A stretch of DNA of 22,732 nt from a virus: the IMG/VR virus record IMGVR_UViG_3300009703_000118, positions 1 to 22,732 of that record; one strand, 5' to 3'. The notes under the pieces were generated by a model. It was given only the letters and a program-made list of their open reading frames with translations, did not search any database and was not told where the DNA came from. Positions 14,053 through 21,525 of this stretch are shown here, in pieces. A program made the position numbers and the translations under genes. The stretch's first letter is position 1, and the number at the start of each line of letters is the position of its first letter.

Positions 14053-14070
14053 GAACATCTAATTATGTTC
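14053..14070. promoter_or_regulatory. Perfect dyad, candidate operator
   Basis: GAACAT (14053-14058) and ATGTTC (14065-14070) form a perfect inverted repeat with a 6-base spacer, 65 bases before the start at 14135. It resembles a repressor operator; the half-site differs in spacing from known LexA boxes, so no protein is assigned. Confidence 0.35.
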
Positions 14071-14134
14071 GCGTGTATTGCTATTGTCTTTTTTATGCGT
14101 CATTCATTTATTTATTTATTACAAAGGAAATATC

Positions 14135-14296
14135 ATGGCAGTCAAGAAACCAACTCGTAATGAGCAAACCTCTAGTCGCGTAGCTTCAATTGCATCTAAG
14201 GCATTGCACGATCCAAAAAGTGTAACGCCAAGCCAAGTGAAGGCAATCGCGGCAAGCGTGCTTACTCAAGCCCCTAACAAGGGCAAGAAGAAGTAA
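14135..14296 (+). CDS. Small basic hypothetical protein (KKPTRNEQTS family)
   Basis: 53 residues: MAVKKPTRNEQTSSRVASIA, SKALHDPKSVTPSQVKAIAA, then SVLTQAPNKGKKK. This is a small basic protein pattern I recognise from many proteobacterial chromosomes and phages; function unknown. AAAGGAAA lies 6-7 bases upstream. Its 3' end overlaps the convergent gene at 14274 by 23 bases. Typical moron-like cargo. Confidence 0.65.
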   Translation: MAVKKPTRNEQTSSRVASIASKALHDPKSVTPSQVKAIAASVLTQAPNKGKKK

Positions 14297-14567
14297 CTCT
14301 ATTTTCAATAAGCGGCGTGATCTTGATTACGCTTCGAGCAGGTATATGGATTGCCCCGCTTGATTGAATATTTTGCTTGTCCTCAATGTCAGCCATATTG
14401 GGGGCAAGCACTTTTTGATCTTCGCCGTCATAAACCATGAAGCCTACTGATACGCACTTGCATATTTGCGATGCTGCGAATTCATTTAACCTACCCCATC
14501 CTGGAATAGGCTGGCGGCTATCCTCCCATTCGATCAGCACAAGCTGGCACTTAGATGGGATCTTCAT
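14274..14567 (-). CDS. Conserved hypothetical phage protein, leftward
   Basis: 97 residues, MKIPSKCQLVLIEWEDSRQP, then PGWGRLNEF, CVSVGFMVYDGEDQKVLAPN, and GAIHIPARSVIKITPL near the end. I recognise the V-WEDS-QP-W...CVSVG-L-DG-D...LAPN...IPARSV pattern from phage hypothetical proteins, function unknown. It begins 2 bases after the DUF6471 stop and so forms a leftward two-gene operon, opposite to nearly everything else. Confidence 0.65.
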   Translation of the reverse strand: MKIPSKCQLVLIEWEDSRQPIPGWGRLNEFAASQICKCVSVGFMVYDGEDQKVLAPNMADIEDKQNIQSSGAIHIPARSVIKITPLIENRVTSSCPC

Positions 14568-14568
14568 A

Positions 14569-14793
14569 TTAGTCTAGGCGAACTGTCGTACATCCAATAG
14601 CCTCTAGGCACTGAACAAGGAATACGGCAGTGAATTTCCCCCTGCTGATCTTGTTTGCGATATTTGCAGCGGTTTCTGTCACGCCTACCAATTCAAGCTT
14701 TTCGGTCAACTCTTGGTAACTAATGTTACGACGCTGTAATTCAGCCTTAAGTAACCCTTTAACAGTATTTTCCCATTCTTTATCTGTTTTCAT
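14569..14793 (-). CDS. DUF6471-domain putative regulator, leftward
   Basis: 74 residues that are essentially one DUF6471 domain: WENTVKGLLKAELQRRNISY, then QELTEKLELVGVTETAANIA, then NKISRGKFTAVFLVQCLEAI. The sequence has the look of a Cro/CI-type helix-turn-helix (YQELTEKLE...ANIANKISRGKF), so DNA binding is likely. It is transcribed divergently from the chimeric transposase ORF and shares overlapping promoters with it, suggesting it controls both. Confidence 0.7.
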   Translation of the reverse strand: MKTDKEWENTVKGLLKAELQRRNISYQELTEKLELVGVTETAANIANKISRGKFTAVFLVQCLEAIGCTTVRLD

Positions 14794-14819
14794 GGAATAC
14801 CTCTTGAAATATAAAAATC

Positions 14820-14896
14820 ATCATACACGATATAAATGTGTTGACAAGTGATATGTTATGTATCATCATATGTAACATAAACATATCGCAAGTGAT
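14820..14896. promoter_or_regulatory. Overlapping divergent promoters with operator-like repeats
   Basis: Leftward: -35 TTGTCA (complement of 14842-14847), 16-base spacer, -10 TATGAT (complement of 14820-14825). Rightward: -35 TTGACA (14841-14846), 17-base spacer, -10-like CATCAT (14864-14869). The two -35 boxes share five bases, so the promoters exclude each other. Inverted repeats TATGTTA (14852-14858)/TAACATA (14873-14879) and GATATGT (14850-14856)/ACATATC (14881-14887) and direct repeats CAAGTGAT (14845-14852, 14889-14896) look like operator sites. Confidence 0.55.
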
Positions 14897-14903
14897 TATA
14901 ATC

Positions 14904-15674
14904 ATGGCTCAACACTTCCTACTCTCAGCAAAAGCCCGCACCTTGTCAGTTCGCAAGGTTATGGAGCTTACTAATGACGAAGCCTTTCAGGTATTCAAGG
15001 AAGTCCGTTGGGGTTCTGGTGATGAAGTTGCCTGTCCTGTATGCGGCACTATTGGTAAGCATTACTTCAAACGAAGCCGCAAGCAATGGCAGTGCAAGGA
15101 TTGTGGACATACTTTCAGCGTCACATCAGGCACTATCTTTGCCTTCCACAAACTTCCGTTGCGTGTGTACCTAGCAGCTATCGCAATCTATACAAACGCT
15201 GTTAAAGGTATCTCAGCCTTCATTGACGCTGTAGAAGATGCTTTCGGGGCTGATATAGACTTTGCGCAGTTAGTTAAGATATATGGCTCACTAGGCCAGC
15301 ATAAGAACGATGCACGCCGTTATAGCCCTGCTGAGTTCACAGGCTCAGAGAAACGCCGCATTACTGGCAATCCAGAGATTAAGCATGTATCGACCAGCTA
15401 TGTAGAACGCCAAAACCTAACGATGCGAATGCACATGCGCCGCTTTACCCGTTTGACTAACGCATTCAGCAAAAAGCTAGAGAATCACATGCACGCAATC
15501 AGCCTGTATTTCATGTTCTACAACTTCTGCAAGATTCATAAGTCACTGCGAGTAACGCCAGCAATGGCTGCTGGTGTAAGTGAAACACTTTGGGAAATTT
15601 CTGATATTGTGAAGCTGATTCCAGAGGATGCACCGAAGAAGCGTGGCAGTTACAAAAAGAAAATTTCAAACTGA
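14904..15674 (+). CDS. Chimeric transposase-derived protein (IS1595-type N-terminus, IS1-like C-terminus)
   Basis: From ATG 14904 (256 aa) the first about 103 residues match an IS1595-family N-terminus: MAQHFLLSAKARTLSVRKVM, zinc-ribbon cysteines CPVCG...WQCKDCGHTFSVTSGTIF, then KLPLRVYLAAIAIYTNAVKG. After ISA the sequence switches to the C-terminal part of an IS1-like DDE transposase: FIDAVEDAFGADIDFAQLVK, VSTSYVERQNLTMRMHMRRF, FCKIHKSLRVTPAMAAGV. The catalytic Asp residues of both parents are missing; only the Glu of YVERQ remains. So it is unlikely to be an active transposase, yet the frame is intact and it has its own regulated promoter. No terminal inverted repeats were found around it. 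Confidence 0.7.
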   Translation: MAQHFLLSAKARTLSVRKVMELTNDEAFQVFKEVRWGSGDEVACPVCGTIGKHYFKRSRKQWQCKDCGHTFSVTSGTIFAFHKLPLRVYLAAIAIYTNAVKGISAFIDAVEDAFGADIDFAQLVKIYGSLGQHKNDARRYSPAEFTGSEKRRITGNPEIKHVSTSYVERQNLTMRMHMRRFTRLTNAFSKKLENHMHAISLYFMFYNFCKIHKSLRVTPAMAAGVSETLWEISDIVKLIPEDAPKKRGSYKKKISN

Positions 15675-15688
15675 ACCACTACCCGGAC

Positions 15689-16294
15689 TTGACATATATA
15701 AATAATACGGTAGAAGTAATCAGCAACTCGAATTTCAGGTTGCTATTCATGCCGATAACCATTGGTGGAAACACTTGCCGGTTTACCAGAACTAAAGGCG
15801 ACATTGCCGCATCTTTTCAGTATGTGAATGATGAGCCTGCAATGTGCATTTTCCCGATGGCAAAGCGGTCGAATTCTGGCAGTTACATTCTTTGCGAATC
15901 CGCAGTCTTTCAACTCACCGATAACTTCTTCCTACAATATAACTCGTGGCTGGCCGCGCATATCACCGGTTTCGGTGTCCCAAAGCCACCGATGTATCAA
16001 GGGCAATATCTTTCTGCTGAACAATTCCTAGCTTCTTTCGTGCGCAATATGCCGATGGGCACCAAAGATCAAGTGTCGCATGAAATGGAGTTGGCAAAAG
16101 CTAAGGCAACCGAGGCGATTCCGAAGGTGCGTTACATCACGGCGATGGCCGATTGCTTTCTGTTGTGGATCGATGATTTGTTGATGATGCCGCCGAAACC
16201 GGATGATTTGCAGGAATATCCTCACAAGCGTATGGAGGGTGAGGCCACCCTGTCAATTGATGGGAATAAACAAACCGTTGAGATGGTGCATTGA
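15689..16294 (+). CDS. Hypothetical protein preceding the portal
   Basis: 201 residues if started at TTG 15689; an ATG at 15749 gives 181. The core (NFRLLFMPITIGGNTCRFTR, GDIAASFQYVNDEPAMCIFP, KRSNSGSYILCESAVFQL) looks like a phage structural-module protein of unknown role, with a C-terminal helical part (VRYITAMADCFLLWIDDLLM). Neither start has a good ribosome site, which fits an original 5' end disturbed by insertion of the island 15 bases upstream. It overlaps the portal gene by one base. Confidence 0.6.
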   Translation: MTYINNTVEVISNSNFRLLFMPITIGGNTCRFTRTKGDIAASFQYVNDEPAMCIFPMAKRSNSGSYILCESAVFQLTDNFFLQYNSWLAAHITGFGVPKPPMYQGQYLSAEQFLASFVRNMPMGTKDQVSHEMELAKAKATEAIPKVRYITAMADCFLLWIDDLLMMPPKPDDLQEYPHKRMEGEATLSIDGNKQTVEMVH

Positions 16295-18477
16295 TGGCAC
16301 AGCTCGAAAACATTCAGACCAAAAAGGCTCACGACCCAGACTCTCGCTACACAGAGGGCGGGGCGGTCGAGCAAGATACTACAGTTGTTCACGACTTAGA
16401 CAAGCCGGATGCGGTGAAGAGGCTGAGTCAGTTTGAGAGCTGGTTCGAGTATGAGAGAGGGGCTCAAGCAGAGAACCGCTATCAGATGGCACTTGATCAG
16501 GACTTCTATGATGGTCTGCAATATTCTGAGGATGATGCCGCCGAGTTGATGGAGCGCGGTCAGGCACCTTTAGTTTTCAACGAGATCAAGCCGACTATCG
16601 ACTGGATGGTTGGTACTGAGCGTCGCACTAAGTTTGATTTTGATGTATTGCCCCGAAAAAAGGACGATGGCGACCTGGCAGGCGTGAAGCGGGATGTGCT
16701 GAAGTACATCAGCGATGTGAACCGCATTCCTTTTGAGCGCAGCCAAGCATTTAAAGAGTCTGTGATTTGCGGCCTTGGTTGGATGGAGGACGGCATACGC
16801 GGGGACAACGAGGATGACCCTATCTTCTCTCAAAGCGAGTCATGGCGGAATGTTTGGTACGACAGCAACGCGAAGAAGCTGGATTTAAGCGATGCCCGCT
16901 ATTTATTCAGGCGCAAGGTGCTGGATTTGGATGTGGCGATTGCACTGGTGCCAGACCGTGAGAGCAAATTACGCTCGTCGGCGATGGATATGGATGTTTT
17001 CAAAGGCCATTACGATGATGATTATTATCTGGGGCAACCTCTCAAGCAGAGCGCTAATGGCACGACACCGGTAGCTTCATTCTCGCGTTATGCAGGCAGT
17101 GCGATTGGCTCAGGCGGGCAGTTTTTGAACCGGCGTGAGCGCGTGGAGATTATTGAGGTGTGGGAACGGCGACCCGCGAGAGTACAGAAAATGCGCGGTG
17201 ACTTGTTCGATGGCGAAGTCTACGACGGCAAAAATGAGAAGCACCGCAAAGCATACGATGATCAAATCGTTTCACTCTACGACACCACTGAGATGCAAAT
17301 GTGGGTGTCGTTATTCGTCAAGGGTGCGTTGTTGTGGACTGGACGCAGCCCATATAAACATAATCGATTTGGACTAACCCCGCTTTGGTGTTATCGCCGA
17401 GGCCGTGACAATGCGCCTTATGGTGCAGTACGAAATCAACGCGACCAGCAAGAAGATTTGAATAAACGTGCAAGCAAGGCGTTATTCATCCTGTCTACCA
17501 ATCAAATCATCATGGAAGAGGATGCGGTAGAGGATATTGAAGAGACGCGGGATGAAGCAGCCAGGCCGGATGGCGTACTCATCAAAAGAAAAGGCAAAGA
17601 ATTTGAAGTGCGCCAAGACAAGCTGCTGGCCGAAGAACACTTGAAGCTGATGGATATGGATGCGATTAGCATCAGAAACTCTGGCGGCGTGACGGATGAG
17701 AATCTTGGGCGCGGAAGCAATGCGCAATCTGGCAAAGCGATCATCGCAAGGCAGACGCAGGGTAGTGTGGTGACGGCTGAGATATTCGACAATTACATGC
17801 TGTCTTTCCAGATACAAGGTGAAAACCTGCTGTCTCTGTCCGAGCAATACTACTCAATGCCGAAAATCATCCGCATATCCGGCAATAAAAAGGGTGTGAT
17901 GGAGTGGACTGAGATCAATCAGCCTCAAGACGATGGCACCTATCTGAATGACATCACGGAAACGAAAGCTGATTTTCTGGTAGACGAAATGGACTACCGG
18001 GAGACGATACGGCAGGCGATGTTTGAGCAGATGATGGATATGGCTTCAAAAATGCCGCCAGAGCTGGCGATCAAGCTGCTGGACTTGGTATTTGAAGAGT
18101 CTGACGTTCAAAACAGGGATGAGTGGGTCAAGCGCATCCGTCAAATCAACGGGCAGGGCAAAGACGAAGAAGATATGTCCGAGGAGGAGCTTCAGCAGGT
18201 CAAGGAACAGAAGAAGCAGGAGTCCGAAGCCGCTGAGTTGGAGAAGAGAGCGGCGACGGCCAAGGTTGCCGAGGTGGAAGCCAAAGTTGCACATCTCGAA
18301 GCGCAGGCCCATAAAACCAATGCTGACACAATCAATGCGACCGTAGATGGCGTAATGAAGGCGTTACAGGCGGCTGGTGTGGTGGCTCAAACACCTGGTA
18401 TTGCACCAGTCGCCGACGAGATTTTGCAGGACGCGGGACATCAAGATCAAGGCGGCGTGGATCAGGAAGCCGTTTAG
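16294..18477 (+). CDS. P22-type portal protein
   Basis: 727 residues, very close to P22 gp1 (725). Recognisable parts include NRYQMALDQDFYDGLQYS, an early motif in the family, FNEIKPTIDWMVGTERRTKF, and the mid-region RNQRDQQEDLNKRASKALFI, then SGGVTDENLGRGSNAQSGKA. The C-terminal part (about 620-690) is a long charged coiled coil (QVKEQKKQESEAAELEKRAA) corresponding to the P22 barrel. It forms the dodecameric DNA entry channel at one capsid vertex and docks the terminase. Start ATG 16294 overlaps the previous stop (TGATG). Confidence 0.93.
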   Translation: MAQLENIQTKKAHDPDSRYTEGGAVEQDTTVVHDLDKPDAVKRLSQFESWFEYERGAQAENRYQMALDQDFYDGLQYSEDDAAELMERGQAPLVFNEIKPTIDWMVGTERRTKFDFDVLPRKKDDGDLAGVKRDVLKYISDVNRIPFERSQAFKESVICGLGWMEDGIRGDNEDDPIFSQSESWRNVWYDSNAKKLDLSDARYLFRRKVLDLDVAIALVPDRESKLRSSAMDMDVFKGHYDDDYYLGQPLKQSANGTTPVASFSRYAGSAIGSGGQFLNRRERVEIIEVWERRPARVQKMRGDLFDGEVYDGKNEKHRKAYDDQIVSLYDTTEMQMWVSLFVKGALLWTGRSPYKHNRFGLTPLWCYRRGRDNAPYGAVRNQRDQQEDLNKRASKALFILSTNQIIMEEDAVEDIEETRDEAARPDGVLIKRKGKEFEVRQDKLLAEEHLKLMDMDAISIRNSGGVTDENLGRGSNAQSGKAIIARQTQGSVVTAEIFDNYMLSFQIQGENLLSLSEQYYSMPKIIRISGNKKGVMEWTEINQPQDDGTYLNDITETKADFLVDEMDYRETIRQAMFEQMMDMASKMPPELAIKLLDLVFEESDVQNRDEWVKRIRQINGQGKDEEDMSEEELQQVKEQKKQESEAAELEKRAATAKVAEVEAKVAHLEAQAHKTNADTINATVDGVMKALQAAGVVAQTPGIAPVADEILQDAGHQDQGGVDQEAV

Positions 18478-18518
18478 GGGTAATGCAGCCCTACTGCATG
18501 AACTATTAGGAGAATGAC

Positions 18519-19505
18519 ATGGCAGAGAATCAAGATGCAGCAACAGAAGAATTGACGATTACTGACGAACAAATTACTTTGTTGTCTCAACACTATACAG
18601 AATCAGAGCTTGAGGCACTGTCTATTGAAGAAAAGTTGGCGCTGGTAGAAGATGCCGACCCGGATGCGTTGGCTGCGCTGAATGGGTCTGAGCAAAAAGA
18701 TAATGCCGCGTCTGATGACAAAGGTGATCAGTCGAAGCAAGACGGCGACAAAGGCGACGACAAGGATGGCGATGATAAAGGCGACGACGAGCCGGATGAT
18801 AAGGCTGGTGATGACGATAAAAAAGGCGATGAGGGTAAAGATGGTGACGACAAGCAAGGCGACACCCCAAAAGCCCCTCGCAACGACTTCGCGCCTGTTT
18901 ATCACGCTGATCCGGTAGAGGGTTACGAGGAAAAATTGACCGCGTTGGATAAAGATTTTGAAGAGGGCGACATAACCCTTCAGGAATACAACCGGCAGCG
19001 CGATGATCTAACCCGCGCGCAAACCAAAGCGGAAATATCAGCCGAAAGCAGTAAGCAAATGGAGGATCAGCTTTGGCAGCGTCAACAGGATGACTTCTTT
19101 GAGGATAACGAGGATTATTACAAAACCGATAATGATTCATTGAATGCGGCGCGATATGCTGCGCTGGATGTGGAAGTCAAGCGCTTGGGCGAGGCCAATG
19201 AAAACCGGAGCGGTAGCTGGTGTCTGCGTGAAGCGCATAAAGTTGTTCTTGACAGTCTTGGCGGTGGCGCGGTCAACAAAGATAAGGATGACGACAAGGC
19301 TGGAGATGATAAAGGCGACAAAAAAACTAAGTCACGCAGGCCTGATCTGTCAGATACGCCAAAGACGCTTTCTGGCGCACCTGCCGCAGATAGCTCAGAA
19401 ACGGCAGGCGAGTTTGATTATCTGGATAAATTGGACGGTATTGCATATGAACAAGCGTTGGCGAGATTGACAGATGCTAAACGTGAGCAATACTTCGCTA
19501 CTTAA
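18519..19505 (+). CDS. Putative scaffold protein with acidic repeat region
   Basis: 328 residues between portal and capsid genes, the usual place for scaffold. Residues about 60-125 are almost purely D, K, G, E (DKGDDKDGDDKGDDEPDD and similar), a disordered acidic stretch encoded by imperfect tandem GGCGACGA-like repeats. After this come helical segments (EEKLTALDKDFEEGDITLQE) and a second short acidic run (NKDKDDDKAGDDKGDKKT). TTAGGAGAA lies about 5-9 bases before the ATG. Scaffold proteins organise the prohead then leave; the assignment rests on position and composition. Confidence 0.7.
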   Translation: MAENQDAATEELTITDEQITLLSQHYTESELEALSIEEKLALVEDADPDALAALNGSEQKDNAASDDKGDQSKQDGDKGDDKDGDDKGDDEPDDKAGDDDKKGDEGKDGDDKQGDTPKAPRNDFAPVYHADPVEGYEEKLTALDKDFEEGDITLQEYNRQRDDLTRAQTKAEISAESSKQMEDQLWQRQQDDFFEDNEDYYKTDNDSLNAARYAALDVEVKRLGEANENRSGSWCLREAHKVVLDSLGGGAVNKDKDDDKAGDDKGDKKTKSRRPDLSDTPKTLSGAPAADSSETAGEFDYLDKLDGIAYEQALARLTDAKREQYFAT

Positions 19506-19510
19506 ATGAC

Positions 19511-19699
19511 ATGCGATATTACGACGTAAAGGTTGGCCAGCACTTGAAGATTGGGGACGCAATCATCAAGGTTGAAAAGAAATCTGGTCAACAGGTGCGT
19601 TTAGCGGTTGACAAACCCGAAAGCTTGAGAGTAGAAGTTGGAACTGTAGGAGTTGCGCCACCAGCGTCAAAAGGGCTGACTGGATTTAGCAAAGCCTAA
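19511..19699 (+). CDS. CsrA-like protein
   Basis: 62 residues. VGQHLKIGDAIIKVEKKSGQ, then QVRLAVDKPESLRVEV follows the CsrA pattern (VG-L-IGD...V...G-QVR-GV-AP) over the whole fold. CsrA binds GGA-containing mRNA sites. The E. coli RNA contacts in the first strand (LTRR) are here YDVK and the VHRE strand is replaced by LRVEVG, so RNA recognition may differ or be lost. No clear Shine-Dalgarno precedes ATG 19511, which follows the scaffold stop by 5 bases. Function in a head module is unknown. Confidence 0.6.
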   Translation: MRYYDVKVGQHLKIGDAIIKVEKKSGQQVRLAVDKPESLRVEVGTVGVAPPASKGLTGFSKA

Positions 19700-19703
19700 A
19701 GAA

Positions 19704-19766
19704 TTGCGGTAATCCGCAAAGTGGGTGAATAACCCGAATGGACGAAGCGCATAGGTGCTTCTTTAT
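19704..19766 (+). promoter_or_regulatory. Three consecutive hairpins before the capsid gene
   Basis: TTGCGG-TAAT-CCGCAA (19704-19719), GGGT-GAATA-ACCC (19723-19735) and GAAGCGC-ATAG-GTGCTTC (19744-19761, one G-U pair) followed by TTTAT. The last is terminator-like but has a short T-run. The array separates the capsid gene from the scaffold/CsrA-like genes. Confidence 0.45.
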
Positions 19767-19788
19767 GAATCATATAAAGGAGTGCGAC

Positions 19789-20895
19789 ATGGCTAAGACC
19801 ATTGTGGGGTTGAACGATCCCAAAGCAGTAAAAAAGTACAGCGGCCAATTGGCTGTTGATATTGCCCGTACCTCATACTTCAGCAAGAAGTTCATGGGCG
19901 AGGGCGAATCCGCATCAACACCGGTTCAGATTCTACGCAACCTTGAAAACGATGCCGGTGAGCAAATCACCTACGATCTTTCCTTGCAACTCAAGATGCA
20001 GCCTGTTGAGGGCGATGAAGTCTTGGAAGGCCAAGAAGAGGATCTGAAGTTCGCTACCGATAATGTGTACATCAACCAGATGCGCCAAGGTGTAAATGCT
20101 GGTGGGCGCATGACGCGCAAGCGTACGCTTCATGATTTGCGCATGGTGGCGAAAGCCCGTCAGCGTGATTGGTGGAGCCGTGTGATGGATGAGTTGTTGT
20201 TCATCTACATATCTGGTTCGCGTGGTGAGAATTCAGATTACACATTCCCTACCAGTTATACCGGCTTTGCGGATAACGGCATTACCGCCCCTGATTCCGA
20301 TCACATCTTGTATGCGGGTTCGGCAACCAGTAAAGCGACTGTTGCGGCAACCGACAAGATGACGTTGACAGCGGTGGATCGCTTATGCGCCAAAGCAACC
20401 ATGATGGGTGGCGGTACGGAAGGTATTCCTTCTATCCAGCCTATCGTGATCGATGGCGAAGAACATTTTGTACTGGTCATGTCCCCTTGGCAGAAGTACG
20501 ACTTGAAGCGCGATGCTGGTACTGGTGGATGGCTCGACGTGCAAAAAGCGGCTGCGGCTGCGGAAGGCGCAAAGAATCCGATCTTCAAGGGCGGACTAGG
20601 CATGTACAACAACGTCGTGCTGCATGAAGCCAAGCAGGTCATCCGCTACACCGATTACGGCGCAGGCTCAAATGTCGCAGCGGCACGCGGCTTGTTCATG
20701 GGCGCTCAGGCGGCTGTGATTGCCTTTGGCTCGGCAGGCACCGGAATGCGCTTTGATTGGCACGAGGAAATGCGTGACAACGGTAATCAGTTAGTGGTTT
20801 CCACTAATTCGATATTCGGCGTGAAGAAGTGCAGTTTCAAAAGCAAAGACTTCGGTGTAATCGCGGTGGATTCTGCTGCAGCCAATCCGGGCTAA
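19789..20895 (+). CDS. Major capsid protein (N4 gp56-type)
   Basis: From ATG 19789 the product is 368 residues, MAKTIVGLNDPKAVKKYSG..., preceded by AAGGAG with a 6-base gap; an in-frame ATG at 19738 lies in the hairpin region and is less likely. The pattern ILRNLENDAGEQITYDLSLQ, then VEGDEVLEGQEEDLKF, DNVYINQMRQGVNAGGRMTR, and RDWWSRVMDELLFIYISGSRG is that of the N4 gp56-type HK97-fold capsid family. Position after scaffold supports it. Confidence 0.92.
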   Translation: MAKTIVGLNDPKAVKKYSGQLAVDIARTSYFSKKFMGEGESASTPVQILRNLENDAGEQITYDLSLQLKMQPVEGDEVLEGQEEDLKFATDNVYINQMRQGVNAGGRMTRKRTLHDLRMVAKARQRDWWSRVMDELLFIYISGSRGENSDYTFPTSYTGFADNGITAPDSDHILYAGSATSKATVAATDKMTLTAVDRLCAKATMMGGGTEGIPSIQPIVIDGEEHFVLVMSPWQKYDLKRDAGTGGWLDVQKAAAAAEGAKNPIFKGGLGMYNNVVLHEAKQVIRYTDYGAGSNVAAARGLFMGAQAAVIAFGSAGTGMRFDWHEEMRDNGNQLVVSTNSIFGVKKCSFKSKDFGVIAVDSAAANPG

Positions 20896-20908
20896 ACGAA
20901 AGCTGAAT

Positions 20909-20926
20909 GAGGCGGTTCGCCGCCTC
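20909..20926 (+). promoter_or_regulatory. UUCG-loop hairpin between capsid and decoration genes
   Basis: GAGGCGG-TTCG-CCGCCTC is a perfect 7-bp GC-rich stem with an extra-stable UUCG tetraloop. No T-run follows, so it more likely stabilises the capsid mRNA 3' end or modulates read-through than terminates outright. Confidence 0.55.
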
Positions 20927-20959
20927 CAAGCAATTTCAAATTGATACAAGGAGAGCAAC

Positions 20960-21445
20960 ATGGCAACTACTAATGTGTTTCAAGCTGAGGAAGCAAAGGA
21001 TGTGCGACCCAGCATTAGCCCGGAAGGTGCAGGCAAGGTTTTCGCGGTTCGTGGAGAATATGATCTTGCGGCAGCACTTATCCTTGATGACGTGATTGAG
21101 ATGGTGAAGCTTCCAGCCGATTGCGTCCCTGTTGATGCGATTCTGGATACCGATGATCTGGACACCAACGCCACACCACTGATTACTTTGGATGCAGGTA
21201 TTATGTCTGGTACGCCAGGTGATGCGAATATTGCTCGTACTGTTGGTACTGAGCTATTCGCTGCCAGTACGGTCGGTCAGGCAGGCGGCGTGGTTCGTCC
21301 AAGTGCGGTAACGGCATTCCGTGTGGCACCAGCAAGCGCTGATCGTTCTGTCGGTATCTTGGTGAAGGCTGCCCCGGCAACCGGCGCGGCAACCGGCAAG
21401 ATCGGATTCACTTTGCTTTATCGCGCAGCACGAGCAGGCGAGTAA
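20960..21445 (+). CDS. Putative capsid decoration/stabilising protein
   Basis: 161 residues, Ala/Val/Thr-rich and predicted all-beta, lying directly after the capsid gene: FQAEEAKDVRPSISPEGAG, EYDLAAALILDDVIEMVKLP, and a C-terminal GKIGFTLLYRAARAGE. The layout (LPADCVPVDAILDTDDLDTN, then TLLYR at the end) is like phage head-associated proteins of unknown precise role. AAGGAGAG lies about 5 bases before the ATG. Confidence 0.6.
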   Translation: MATTNVFQAEEAKDVRPSISPEGAGKVFAVRGEYDLAAALILDDVIEMVKLPADCVPVDAILDTDDLDTNATPLITLDAGIMSGTPGDANIARTVGTELFAASTVGQAGGVVRPSAVTAFRVAPASADRSVGILVKAAPATGAATGKIGFTLLYRAARAGE

Positions 21446-21448
21446 CAG

Positions 21449-21485
21449 GAATGGGGTGGTTGAGCGCCACCCCATTCTTTTATTT
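21449..21485 (+). terminator. Strong Rho-independent terminator after the head genes
   Basis: GAATGGGGTGG (21449-21459) pairs perfectly with CCACCCCATTC (21467-21477), 11 bp with a 7-base loop, followed by TTTTATTT. It would end or weaken the capsid transcript before the next structural genes. Confidence 0.88.
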
Positions 21486-21525
21486 CTAAAGCTCATTCCC
21501 TAATTACGACAAGGAGTGGCAGATC

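Larger units (their letters stand above)
13440..14134. other. 695-base region without a conventional gene, dense in RNA-like structure
   Basis: No convincing protein gene over 30 codons on either strand. It holds, in order: an AT-rich stretch (13500-13550), a run of hairpins ending in a strong rightward terminator (13551-13709), a leftward-reading terminator-like hairpin (13823-13863), a leader-peptide/attenuator-like element (13895-14020), and a 6-bp perfect dyad (14053-14070) ahead of the next gene. Each is listed separately. Confidence 0.6.

Noticed and set aside
14838-15690. Complete insertion sequence around the chimeric transposase, with TTGACA near both ends
   Set aside because: TTGACA at 14841 is explained as a -35 box, the second at 15689 differs right after it, and no terminal inverted repeats or target duplication were found.
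18690-18860. Minus- and alternate-frame open frames over the acidic repeat of the scaffold gene
   Set aside because: Repetitive GC-rich codons leave several frames open by chance; only the scaffold frame has a ribosome site and sensible context.
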